From NCBI GenBank assembly GCA_016946835.1, contig JACVTC010000364.1:1-38324 (forward strand): 38,324 nt of DNA. The letters run 5' to 3'. The position numbers and the translations under genes are program-made. Each line of letters opens with the position of its first letter. Position 1 is the stretch's first letter. This document shows positions 1-9,758 of the stretch, in pieces. This DNA comes from Neocallimastix lanati (nom. inval.). Lineage: Eukaryota; Neocallimastigomycota; Neocallimastigomycetes; Neocallimastigales; Neocallimastigaceae. The notes under the pieces are model-generated. The model worked only from the letters and a program-made list of their open reading frames with translations, was not told where the DNA came from and searched no databases.

Positions 1-494
1 AGGTGCTTCTATTGTAACGGCGGGGACGGGTATAGAAACACAGAAAGAAGAAAACTCAATAGGTTTACACTATCTGTATAAATAATTGTTTTATTAGAAA
101 TATTTTTTATTAATTATAAAATTTAAAAATAATTATTAATATTAATAAAAGGTAATATTTCGAATTACTTATATTATTATTAATAAAAGCACAAAAAAAA
201 TTTTTATTATTTATTTAATTTTAACGGAAAAAAAGTTTTATTAAAAAAAATTTTAAAAAATATTATAAAAATAAATTTAAATAATTAAAGTTTATAAAAA
301 TTTTATTTAAAAAGAATTTAAAAAAAAATAAAATAATTTATATAAGAATAAATTCATTTTTGAATTAAAAGAATTAAATAATTTTTACAGAAAAATATCA
401 ATAAATATTATTTAATAATAAAATAATTAATAAAATAAATTTAAAAATTGTGTTCGAACCTATTTTACTAACCATTAACCAATTTAATTTACTT
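1..494. other. AT-rich left flank, nothing identified
   Basis: No open reading frame of note and no LTR match within the window. There is a TATA-like string near 78 and a short T-loop-like string TTCGAAC near 454, but no tRNA cloverleaf can be drawn. The 4 bp directly before element 1 are ACTT, which does not match the TTGT after its 3' LTR, so element 1 has no visible target duplication on this side. Confidence 0.5.
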
Positions 495-980
495 TGATAA
501 GAATGTACTAAATAATGCATTCTTAATTAAATCTACGATTTATTTCTAATACATTATGTGTACATTATTATTTTTGTACTTTAATAAATTTTTAAATCCA
601 AAGATCAAAAATTAAATCAAAAATTATATTAAACTTTATATTTTTATATTAAATCTTATATTAATAGTAATATTTTTATATATTTAAAACTTATATTAGC
701 AATATTAATAATAAATCTTATTTTTTTTATATTAATAATGAAAATTTATATTAATAATATTTTTATATATTGATAATTAAAAATTTATATATTATATTTT
801 AACTTTTATTATAAAATTTTATATCGAAATGTTTTATTTTATATTGAAAAATATTTTATTTTATTAAAAACCTTTATATTAGAATAGTATTTTTATTTTT
901 ATTTGAATATTTTAACAGATTGTAATAAAAATTATAGCCAATTAAATAAATTCTTATTAGTAATATTTTAGATATTTTAA

Positions 981-1029
<49 letters not shown>

Positions 1030-1325
1030 TATTAATATTATAAATGTATTTTATTTATATTGTTATAATTAAATTTTATATAATTAATTATAAAAATCAA
1101 TTTAAATTTAATAGTTTTTAAAAAAAAAAAATAAATAAAATGTAATTTAGTGGCAAGAACAACTTTTATGCCTTGAAAAAAAGTATAAATAGTTGTAAAT
1201 TTTGCTACTAATTTTTAAATATCATCAAATAAAATCAAATAAATTTATAAATAAAAATAATAAATAAATAAATAAAATTTGTGTTTCCTTACTTTATTTT
1301 TATTTAATTCTCTAAAACCTTAACA
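495..1325 (+). repeat. 5' LTR of element 1 (family A)
   Basis: Same sequence as 7640-8488. Ends are TG...CA. Positions 498-505 (TAAGAATG) and 518-525 (CATTCTTA) form an 8 bp terminal hairpin. A 43 nt A-tract lies at 983-1025, and TATAAATAG at 1184 is the probable core promoter, placing transcription start roughly 30 bp downstream and leaving a short R-U5. Confidence 0.93.
1184..1192 (+). promoter_or_regulatory. TATA box of LTR A
   Basis: TATAAATAG, about 140 bp before the LTR end. It is repeated at 8347 in the 3' LTR, and equivalent TATAAATA strings sit at matching positions in LTR C (18482) and LTR E (37681). Its position in the 3' part of the LTR fits a retrotransposon U3 promoter. Confidence 0.6.
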
Positions 1326-1331
1326 TTTATA

Positions 1332-1349
1332 TGGTGGAGATATCGGGGA
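1332..1349 (+). promoter_or_regulatory. Primer-binding site, element 1
   Basis: TGGTGGAGATATCGGGGA lies 6 nt after the LTR end. The same string follows the B LTR (9524 and 11085) and the C LTR (18688), although flanks differ. It begins TGG, complementary to a tRNA CCA end. The reverse complement divides into T-stem, 7 nt acceptor strand TATCTCC, discriminator A and CCA. The primer tRNA should therefore start GGAGATA; its amino acid is not determined. Confidence 0.8.
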
Positions 1350-1529
1350 ATTAAATAGAAATAATAGTAAATAACATAGATTTTTTTTTAATTTTTTTTT
1401 TATTTTATATTGATAAACAAGTAAGTCGTTAATCCTTTGATTAACCCATGGCGCTTGTTTGATATATATATATAAAAAAAATTTTTTTAAATAAGTAAAA
1501 TTAAGATTCTAAAAAAAACAAATTTTGTA

Positions 1530-1770
1530 AAATTATAACAAGGAGCGGATAGAGCTCATACACAGTGTATTCTCAGATAGCAACAAATTAACTCTATTCA
1601 TAGTAGGTTATTGAATAGTAGTTAATTTGGAGATTAATTGGAAAGTAGACGAAGGTATTTGGTTACCGACCCGGTAATAATAGTTCAACCTTCAACGTTT
1701 CAACACACGAAGGTGCGGGTACTTTCCAAGCACTGGCGAATAAGGAGCTTACGTCACCGAAGGCGTAAGA
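1530..1770 (+). ncRNA. Multi-helix RNA domain in element 1 leader
   Basis: A less AT-rich island that folds into nested perfect helices. CAAATTAACT (1584) pairs with 1620-1629, continued inward by CTATTCAn (1594) with 1611-1618. TTGGAAAGTA (1638) pairs with TACTTTCCAA (1720), enclosing GAAGGT/ACCTTC (1651/1688) and TTACCG/CGGTAA (1663/1672). CTTACG (1748) pairs with CGTAAG (1764). No protein-coding signal is seen. It may act in packaging, dimerisation or translation of genomic RNA; the function is inferred from its location only. Confidence 0.6.
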
Positions 1771-2016
1771 TTGTTTTTTTTATATAATTTTTTTTACTTT
1801 TCTTTGTGCTAGTTATAAGGCACTTTATTATATAAAGTATCAGACTTTGGCTAACTTCGCCATTTAAATTTTTTTTATTTTTTTTTATTACTGGTACTTT
1901 ATTTGTTATATAATTCCTGTAATAGAATCTTAATTTACTTTGAAAATATTGTGTTTTTAGTTAATTTTTATTAGTTAATAAAAATATTATTGAATACTTT
2001 TAAAATTTTTTTATTC

Positions 2017-2176
2017 CGTACATAGATTATCGGATTAAGTTTATCCTACATAGTAATTGGGCTAGTGGGCTCTGAACTGCTATATTTTATATTGAATATA
2101 GTAATCGTGGCACACGCGTGGCATGACACCATTAGGTAAGCTGCACGTCAGACAGTGTGTACTATCAGATTGTACG
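2017..2176 (+). ncRNA. Conserved leader RNA module, element 1 copy
   Basis: About 93 percent identical to 18868-19031 in element 3, while the surrounding leader does not align. The closing helix CGTACA/TGTACG is CGTGCA/TGCACG in element 3 (a compensated pair), and the hairpin CTATATT/AATATAG (2080/2095) is CTATTTT/AAAATAG (also compensated). A GGAT/ATCC hairpin becomes GGGT/ATCC, still pairable by G-U. An invariant palindrome CACGCGTG lies near 2113. Likely a cis-acting genomic-RNA structure, possibly a dimerisation or packaging signal. Confidence 0.7.
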
Positions 2177-2343
2177 ACAATAAAGATTATTTTTTTGTAT
2201 TTAATAATTATAATTAATTAATAATTTTATTAGCTATAACAATACAATATTTATCGTTTAAAAAGAAAAATTTTTGAAAGGTGAAAATAATAAATAAAAC
2301 TTTGCTTCTAAATTTATTACTACAAATATACTAAATTACAAAA

Positions 2344-2535
2344 TTCAAGTGGTCGATAAAGATTTCGAGCTTGAAAAATATTCTATTAAGTTGTCGATAA
2401 AGATTTCGAACTTAAAATTATTCTATTAAGTTGTCGATAAAGATTTCGAACTTAAAATTATTCTTAAAAAAGTAGTCGAAAAGAACCTCGTGCTTTATAA
2501 TTTCTACTAAGTTGTCGATAAGGATTTCGAGCTTA
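2344..2535 (+). repeat. Array of five bulged hairpins in element 1 leader
   Basis: Units at 2344-2375, 2386-2415, 2426-2455, about 2466-2498 and 2508-2535. Most have the plan AAG-(bulge)-TCGA-loop-TCGA-(G/A)-CTT, with the outer stem varying in a compensated way (TTCAAG/CTTGAA, TTAAG/CTTAA, AAAG/CTTT, TAAG/CTTA). Unit X carries four units of the same design at 9759-9986. Repeated structured hairpins just upstream of gag suggest a multivalent protein-binding site, for example for Gag; this role is an inference. Confidence 0.65.
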
Positions 2536-2716
2536 TACTTACTAAAGAAAGCAAATAAAATTATTATTTTCAAAAATTACTAAGATATATTGTTTTAAAA
2601 TTTGATTCGATATTAAATTACTTGTTAAATTATATTTTTAAAGTTGGACTTTCAAATTTATTCGTATTTAATAACCTCGTTAATTTACAATAAAAAAATT
2701 ATTAACTAAAAACGAA

Positions 2717-3622
2717 ATGTCTACTAAAAGTACTTTAAGTTTTAAAGAATTAAAGAAAGAATTACGAGACATAGTGAAGCTTAGCAAGGACAATTTAGAT
2801 ATAAAGTCCTGGGCTACTGAATTAAAACTTTGGATCAAGATACAAGGTATCACAGATCCGGAAACAATATTTAATGCTTGTTTACTTACCAGCTCTGGTG
2901 AAGTACAACGCGTTATTGAAGATTTGGGAGAAGATAGTGATGATGAAAGTGATGATTCATCAGATGAAGAAGAAGATGATGAAGAAGAAAATGTTGATGA
3001 TGATAAATTTCCTTCTCTTGAAAAAATTATTTCAAGTCTTGAAAATTTTTACGGTATTAAAGAAGACCAAAATTTACTTCTTAAAGAACTTCGTGCAATG
3101 CGAATTAAAAGAAACGAAAAGATTAAAGACTTTAATGTAAGATATAGAACTTTGTACACTAAACTTGATAAAAAGAGAAGAAAGCGCATTGGTGTACTAG
3201 ATTATATTGACTCTATTCAAAATAATTATGAAGCCTGGAAGAAATTATCCCTTAAAGATGATATAAGTATGGAGAAAGCTTTCAAAATTGCCGAGAAAGT
3301 AGATAGACTTTCTGTAAGGAACAATAATATTAATACCTATAATGTTAATAATTCCCAGCATAATCAAAATAATCAAAACAGTACTACTTCAAGACTTTAT
3401 CCTAAAAGAAGAAACGAAACTTTCCAAACAAGTCAAACAAATAATAAACTGAAACCTCAAGATATTATAGAAGAATCAACCCAGAAAATGAGAAATTTAT
3501 CTGTTAAAACTTGCTTCTTCTGTAAGGAAGAAGGTCATTACTCATACTATTGCCCTCAATTAAATAAGATTATGGAAAAAAATAAAAAAGAAATATATTC
3601 CAAAAAGTCTTTAAACTTCTAA
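2717..3622 (+). CDS. gag: Gag of element 1
   Basis: 301 aa structural protein expected to assemble cytoplasmic virus-like particles and bind genomic RNA. The N-terminal two thirds resemble a retrotransposon Gag capsid region and share blocks with the Gags at 12724 and 19188, such as FKELKKELRDI, FYGIKEDQ and KDFNVRYRTLY. A very acidic Asp/Glu run occupies about residues 70-97. One CCHC zinc knuckle (C-x2-C-x4-H-x4-C) lies at residues 266-279, followed by a basic tail. The start ATG follows a long leader and gives the same N-terminal context as the homologues. The gene ends in a slippery heptamer and TAA, and pol continues in the -1 frame. Confidence 0.93.
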   Translation: MSTKSTLSFKELKKELRDIVKLSKDNLDIKSWATELKLWIKIQGITDPETIFNACLLTSSGEVQRVIEDLGEDSDDESDDSSDEEEDDEEENVDDDKFPSLEKIISSLENFYGIKEDQNLLLKELRAMRIKRNEKIKDFNVRYRTLYTKLDKKRRKRIGVLDYIDSIQNNYEAWKKLSLKDDISMEKAFKIAEKVDRLSVRNNNINTYNVNNSQHNQNNQNSTTSRLYPKRRNETFQTSQTNNKLKPQDIIEESTQKMRNLSVKTCFFCKEEGHYSYYCPQLNKIMEKNKKEIYSKKSLNF

Positions 3623-3662
3623 ATGGGAGCAGAAGCACTCCCAATGACAAAACAATAGCTTC
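3610..3662 (+). promoter_or_regulatory. -1 frameshift site with pseudoknot, element 1
   Basis: TTTAAAC (3610-3616) is in the X XXY YYZ phase of gag, followed one codon later by the gag TAA. After a 7 nt spacer comes stem 1 TGGGAG/CTCCCA (3624/3638). Its loop GAAGC (3632-3636) is complementary to GCTTC at 3658-3662, giving an H-type pseudoknot. The frame after a -1 slip is open into pol. Confidence 0.88.
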
Positions 3663-6600
3663 ATTAAATAATTTACAAAATAATACTTTTACCAAGAATA
3701 CCCCAATTGATAATAATTCCTTTAATAAAGAATCTGAAGAATCTGATTTTAGTGACACAACTGAAAGTGAGGATAATATCATTATAAATGCTATAAAAAG
3801 AAAAATGAATGATAATAACAGCGAAAAGGAAGAAAATAATTCCAAGAAAGTACATAAAAGTTTAAAAGATAATCCACGTCCTTTCGCAACTCCTGCTTTA
3901 AGAAAGAAGAAAGAAAATGAGCTACATAATAAACCAAATAAAGTTTATAAAAATCAAATACTTCCTTCAATTTTAACTCAACCAAATATTAACAAAGAAA
4001 AAGCAAAAAGAAAAGGAATTAAGAAATATAACAAGAGTAAGAGAAAGTAAAGAAGAAAACAACAATTATTCATCAAAAGGAAAGAAAAAAGTTGAATCTG
4101 AAGATATACTTGTAATCGATAATGAAATAGAAGATATAGAAATGAATAAAGATAATCAACAAAATAAAACTAATACTTTGGAAAAATTAATTTCAACAAA
4201 AACTAAAGAAACTAATAATGAAAATACTCAGTTAGTAAAAAGGAATATCAAAATGATGAATAATAAAGAACCTTACAATATTATGGATGATTTAAATAAT
4301 CTTAAATCCAGTATTACGATAGGTCAACTCTTGAATGCATGTCCGAAAATTCGTTCACAATTAACTCAAGGTTTAAAGTTAGAAAAATCTAAAATAATTG
4401 GAACTGTAGACAATGTAATAGCACGAACTTTATTAGTGAATAACTATGATCATAGCTACATAAGTAAAAGTAATGAAGTAGCCGAAGAAGACTTAGCAAT
4501 GGTTGATGCAAGTGTTGACGGAGTACTAGGAAAACTTTTAATTGATTCTTGTAGTAACCTAAGCATCGTTACTAAGCAGTATTTTGATAAATTACCTGGT
4601 GAATATGAAACAGTTGGAAAAAGTCGTGGAAGAATCCAACTAGCAACACAAGATGAAGAATACTCGGAAGGAATTATTGTTCAATTACCAGTAAAAATTA
4701 ATAATTATGAATTTAATGCGGACTTTAGAATTATTGAGAAAGAAGACTCATTTTATGATATGTTAATAAACTTTAAAACTCAAATCGATCATTGTTTATT
4801 TATTCATCCGACCTTAAACAGTTTATGTAAACTTTTGTCAGAAAGTGAATACGAAGAAATAGCTAAAATAAATAATCAATATTATGATGAAGAAAGTATA
4901 ATTTGCACTATTAGAAAAGTTAAAGAAACGAATAATGAAAAGGAAATTATAAAGGAATTAACTCCAATGGAATTTATTGAGAGTGATGAATTTTTAAGTA
5001 CCTTAAATAAAGATTATAAAGAACAAATTATTAAAATTCTCAAAGAAATGATTGACATAGTTGCCACTTCAACAGAAGAACTAACTCCTTCTAAACTTTC
5101 ACCACATAAGATCCGTTTGAAAGCAAATGCAAAGCCAGTAAAATTAAGAAGTTATAGGTTAACTAAATTAAAATCAGATATCTTAAAAGAAGAACTTACA
5201 AAGCTTATTAAGAAAGGATTGATAGAACCATCCTGTTCAGAATGGTCATCTCCAGTAGTACTCATTCTAAAACACAATGGAAAGTGGCGCTTGTGTATTG
5301 ACTACCGAAAAGTCAATGATATGACAGAAAAAGATTCTTATTCAGTTCCATATATAGATGAAATTTTTGATAGTCTCGGAGGATCTAAAATATTTACAAC
5401 TCTTGATTTATTTTCTGGTTTTCACCAAATCTTAATGGATGAAGAAAGCGTTGAAGTAACCACTTTCACTACTAAGTTTGGAAATTATCAATTTAAGGTT
5501 ATGCCTTTTGGACTTACTGGAGCTCCCTCAACCTTCCAAAGAGAAATGAATAAAATTTTATTCCCTTTTATTGGTGAATTTGTTTATGTATTTATTGATG
5601 ATGTTTTGATCTATTCAAAAAGTATCGAAGAACATTTAATTCATATTAAACAAGTATTAGAAGTATTTAAAGAAAACAAGTTAAAAATTAATATTGAAAA
5701 GTGCCATTTTCTTCAAACTGAAGTTGATGTATTAGGTCACAAACTTACTACTAAAGGATTAAGTCCCATGGAAAGTAAAATAACAGCTATTAAGAAGTGG
5801 GAAGCCCCTTCATCAATTCATGAATTAAGATCATTTCTAGGAGCAATAGGGTATTATCGTGACTTTATCCCTAAATATGCTCAAATTACCTCACCTTTAT
5901 GTAAATTATTGAAAAAGAATACTAAATATGAATGGAATAAAGAACAACAAGAAAGCTTTGAACTCCTAAAAGAAAAATTAATCAATGCACCTATTCTAAA
6001 ATTTCCGTCATTTGACAAACCTTTTATCATTAGAACTGATGCTTCGTATAATGGAATTGGTGGAGTTCTTTTACAAAAAGAAGAAGAAACCGGTAAGGAG
6101 CATCCAATACACTTTATAAGTAGAAGTTTGAAGAAAACTGAAAAGAATTATGGTATCACAGATTTGGAAGGAACAGCTTTATTTTACTGTATGACTAAAT
6201 TTAAATCTTATATTGAAGGAAATCCATTACCTACAACTATTTACACAGATCATAAACCATTAGTTGGTTTATTTAAGAATAAAGAACCTTTGAATGCAAG
6301 GCAAACAAGATGGTGTCTAACCGCTAGTATGCTTGGAATTAATATAAAATATGAATCAGGCAAAAAGAATGTGTTAGCTGATGCTCTTTCAAGAATGAAA
6401 AGTAAGGAAGAGAGAAAGATATTATTAACAAAAATTACTAATGGAAATAATGAAGAATTATTATCTAAGGTTATAAAGGAATTTATTAATGAAAAGTTTA
6501 CTGTTATTGATGGTGAAGATTACTTTATCGACAATGGAAATTATAGAAAATTAATAACGGACGAAAATGAAAGGTTTAAATTAATTTTAGAAGCTCATAA

Positions 6601-7621
6601 TATTGGCCACGAAGGATATTACAAAACATATCAAAGACTTAAGAAAAACTTTTATTGGAATCATATGATTAAAGATATCAAAAGAATTGTTAGTAATTGT
6701 GAAAAATGCCAATTAAATCGTCCTCAACCATATCCAGAACCAACCGAAAACCATCCAACTAAAGTGGAGGGTCCCTTTGTGCATTTAGGATTAGATATTA
6801 TAGGACCGTTACCAAAAACAAGAAATAATAATCAATATATTATAGTAACTGTTGATTACTTTACCAAATGGGTTGAAGCCGAACCCACTGAAAACATAAC
6901 TTCCTCTGATATAATTAAATTTTTAATAAACGTTTTTGCAAGACATGGTGTACCTCAAGTTATTACTACTGATAATGGAGTCCAATTCACTTCTGATATG
7001 ACTAAAATCTTTCTTGATCTTTATGATGTATATGTTAAATTTGTAGCTACTTACCACCCTGAATCAAATGGCCTTACTGAAAATCGAAATAAAGAAATTG
7101 GAAAATTACTCCGTTTATTAGGAAGGAAAAATCAAGATTGGGATGAAGTTTTACCTTCTGCTTTATGGGCACTTCGAACTACCAAAAATACAGCTACTGG
7201 ACATTCTAGTTTTGAATTAGTATATGGAAGAGAAGACCAACAGCCTTATGATATAGCCATAAGAACAATTGAAAATGCAGGTAAATCATATGATGAAATC
7301 TTAATGGAAAAATTTGTTCGTCATTATCAATGGACTAGAGAAGCATGCGAAAATGTGAAGAATGCTAACAAGTATTGGGCAACAAGACGAGAAGAACAAA
7401 TAAGTATGAAAAAAGGAAAAGAATTAAAGGCTGGTGATCTTGTTCTTGTTAGAAACTTTAGCCGCACTAAGCTAGAACCATATTACAATGGACCATTTAA
7501 AATTTTAAAAATTCAATTCAACACGGCAACCCTAATCGATCAGAAGACTGGAAAGCAACTCGATAGGAATGTTCACTTTAAAAATTTAGTAAAGTTTAAC
7601 TCCGCTTACAGAGAAGCTTGA
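3616..7621 (+). pseudogene. pol: Pol of element 1 (PR-RT-RH-IN), one frameshift
   Basis: Entered by -1 frameshifting from gag. It stays open to about 4000, then a single extra A in the run at 3998-4002 sends the frame to a stop at 4050. The homologous frame resumes and is open to 7621. Domains in order: Lys/Asn-rich linker; aspartic protease with D-S-C at 4544 in place of the usual D-[ST]-G and ILIN-like (here MLIN) in place of ILIG; reverse transcriptase with F-I-D-D (Asps at 5597-5602); RNase H (D at 6038, DALSR end); integrase with HHCC zinc finger, then D (6794), D (6971) and E (7079), a D,D35E triad; GPF C-terminus. No chromodomain is visible. The break may be a real mutation or a homopolymer read error; the LTRs suggest a young copy. 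Confidence 0.9.
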
Positions 7622-7629
7622 GTCTTCGT

Positions 7630-7639
7630 CGGGGCATCT
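7630..7639 (+). promoter_or_regulatory. Polypurine tract region, element 1
   Basis: CGGGGCATCT directly abuts the 3' LTR. The same GGGGCATCT precedes the 3' LTRs of element 3 (24112-24120) and element 4 (33566-33574), and an upstream GAGTCTT is also shared with element 3. This is where plus-strand priming is expected, and it fixes the LTR start. Confidence 0.75.
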
Positions 7640-8135
7640 TGATAAGAATGTACTAAATAATGCATTCTTAATTAAATCTACGATTTATTTCTAATACATT
7701 ATGTGTACATTATTATTTTTGTACTTTAATAAATTTTTAAATCCAAAGATCAAAAATTAAATCAAAAATTATATTAAACTTTATATTTTTATATTAAATC
7801 TTATATTAATAGTAATATTTTTATATATTTAAAACTTATATTAGCAATATTAATAATAAATCTTATTTTTTTTATATTAATAATGAAAATTTATATTAAT
7901 AATATTTTTATATATTGATAATTAAAAATTTATATATTATATTTTAACTTTTTATTATAAAATTTTATATCGAAATGTTTTATTTTATATTGAAAAATAT
8001 TTTATTTTATTAAAAACCTTTATATTAGAATAGTATTTTTATTTTTATTTGAATATTTTAACAGATTGTAATAAAAATTATAGCCAATTAAATAAATTCT
8101 TATTAGTAATATTTTAGATATTTTTAAATAAATAA

Positions 8136-8189
<54 letters not shown>

Positions 8190-8488
8190 TTTTATTAATA
8201 TTATAAATGTATTTTATTTATATTGTTATAATTAAATTTTATATAATTAATTATAAAAATCAATTTAAATTTAATAGTTTTTAAAAAAAAAAAATAAATA
8301 AAATGTAATTTAGTGGCAAGAACAACTTTTATGCCTTGAAAAAAAGTATAAATAGTTGTAAATTTTGCTACTAATTTTTAAATATCATCAAATAAAATCA
8401 AATAAATTTATAAATAAAAATAATAAATAAATAAATAAAATTTGTGTTTCCTTACTTTATTTTTATTTAATTCTCTAAAACCTTAACA
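7640..8488 (+). repeat. 3' LTR of element 1 (family A)
   Basis: Matches 495-1325 end to end, with a longer A-tract (8138-8187, 50 A) and small differences beside it. It is followed by TTGT and, at 8493, the next LTR. Confidence 0.93.
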
Positions 8489-8492
8489 TTGT

Positions 8493-9519
8493 TGGTAAAG
8501 AATGAATTAATAACCTTTATTTTATTATTAATAATTCTTTACTAAATTGTACTTTCCTATATTCTTCATAACCTAAACCTCATTGTAAATTTAATTTATT
8601 TTGATATAAATTAATTTTAATTTGTAAATAATGTAAATAAATTTTAATTAATCACTTTATTGTTATATTATTAAATATATGTATATATTAAAATACAATT
8701 ATAAATATTAAAATTATACTTTTAAGATACTAAATTATTAAAACTATTAATTAAATATTATTATAAAAATTATTATAAAATTATTAAAATTATTAATTAA
8801 ATATTATTCTAAAAATTATTATAAATTATTAATATTATAAAATTATTAAAATTATTAAATATTATTATAAAAATTTATATATTATAACTATTAAATATTA
8901 TTATAAAATTATTAAGATTATTAATTAAATTTATTATTAAAAATTATTATTAAAAATTTTTACTTATTATAAAAATTACTATTTAAATATTATCAAATTT
9001 ATTAATTAAATATTATAAAAATTTTATTTTATTTTGAAAATAATTACAAGTATTATTTAAAATAATTAAAGATTATTAAATTTATTATATTAATCTTTAA
9101 AAACAATTTATTTAACTTAAAAATATCAAAGAAAATAGTAAAAACTATTTTCTATATATTTATTTTATAATTATTTTTAATTAAATTATATTTGAATATT
9201 ATATTATTATATTTATAAAAATTAAAACAAAAATGAATTATTGATATAAAATTAATTCAATAATTCTATAAAATTACTTAAATTATAAACAATTAATTAT
9301 ACTTTAAATTTATAAAAAAATATAAATATTGTAACAATTTCTTAAAAAAAATTAAATATGTGTACTTTAAATAAAAAATTTTATATTAATAAAAAAAAAA
9401 TAAATAAATAACTTTTAAAAAAAGAATTTTTTTTTTTTTTTATTTAAAATCAAAGCAGGGTAATACCCGTCCCCCCCTGCTTGATTTTAAATATCTAAGT
9501 GTCAACCCCGAGTCTACCA
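8493..9519 (+). repeat. LTR family B, full length
   Basis: About 1,027 bp, starting TGGTAAAG after TTGT and ending GTCTACCA just before the primer-binding site. TAAAGAAT (8496) and ATTCTTTA (8534) form a terminal hairpin as in the other families. Near the 3' end (about 9441-9489) a 14 bp stem with one bulged A (TAAAATCAAAGCAGG with CCTGCTTGATTTTA) surrounds a C-rich loop, unusual in this AT-rich DNA. It shares the block ACTTTCC-ATATTCTTC (W at the eighth base) with LTR C, suggesting relatedness. Confidence 0.82.
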
Positions 9520-9523
9520 AAAT

Positions 9524-9541
9524 TGGTGGAGATATCGGGGA
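9524..9541 (+). promoter_or_regulatory. Primer-binding site, unit X
   Basis: TGGTGGAGATATCGGGGA, identical to that of element 1, four nt after the LTR end. Confidence 0.78.
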
Positions 9542-9758
9542 GTGTGAAAACATTGATGAATAGATAATAAAAATAATAGAATATAATATAATATAAAATT
9601 AAATGATCATAATAATAATACAAAGAAAATTATAAATTTAATTATAAAATTTTAGTAATAATTTAAGTAAAAAATAATATATATAAATTTAAAATTGAAT
9701 TGTTAAAAATTGAATTATTTTAAAATGAATTCAATTTAATAATTATATTTTTTTTTAG

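Larger units (their letters stand above)
495..8488 (+). mobile_element. Element 1: Ty3/gypsy LTR retrotransposon
   Basis: Complete LTR-leader-gag-pol-PPT-LTR structure. The LTRs are 831 and 849 bp, begin TGATAAG, end TTAACA, and differ mainly in A-tract length (43 versus 50 A) plus a few positions, so the insertion is young. The primer-binding site is at 1332, a ~1.35 kb leader follows, then gag, a -1 frameshift site, pol, and a purine-rich tract ending GGGGCATCT just before 7640. Pol carries one frame break near 4000. The left flank ACTT and right flank TTGT do not match, so the left end may have been altered by recombination. Confidence 0.93.

Noticed and set aside
18-34. Reverse match of GGGGACGGGTAT to the C-rich loop of LTR B
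   Set aside because: Only 12 nt with no extension on either side.
440-494. Possible tRNA gene or relic next to element 1 (TTCGAAC, reverse-strand A-box-like string)
   Set aside because: Stems do not pair and the A-B box distance is too short, so no cloverleaf.
2017-2176. Hammerhead, twister or HDV-like ribozyme in the conserved leader module
   Set aside because: Required core motifs not found; kept as an unassigned structured RNA.
3570-3985. Reverse-strand hydrophobic ORFs near the gag-pol junction of element 1
   Set aside because: Overlap the frameshift site and pol, whose plus-strand homology is clear.
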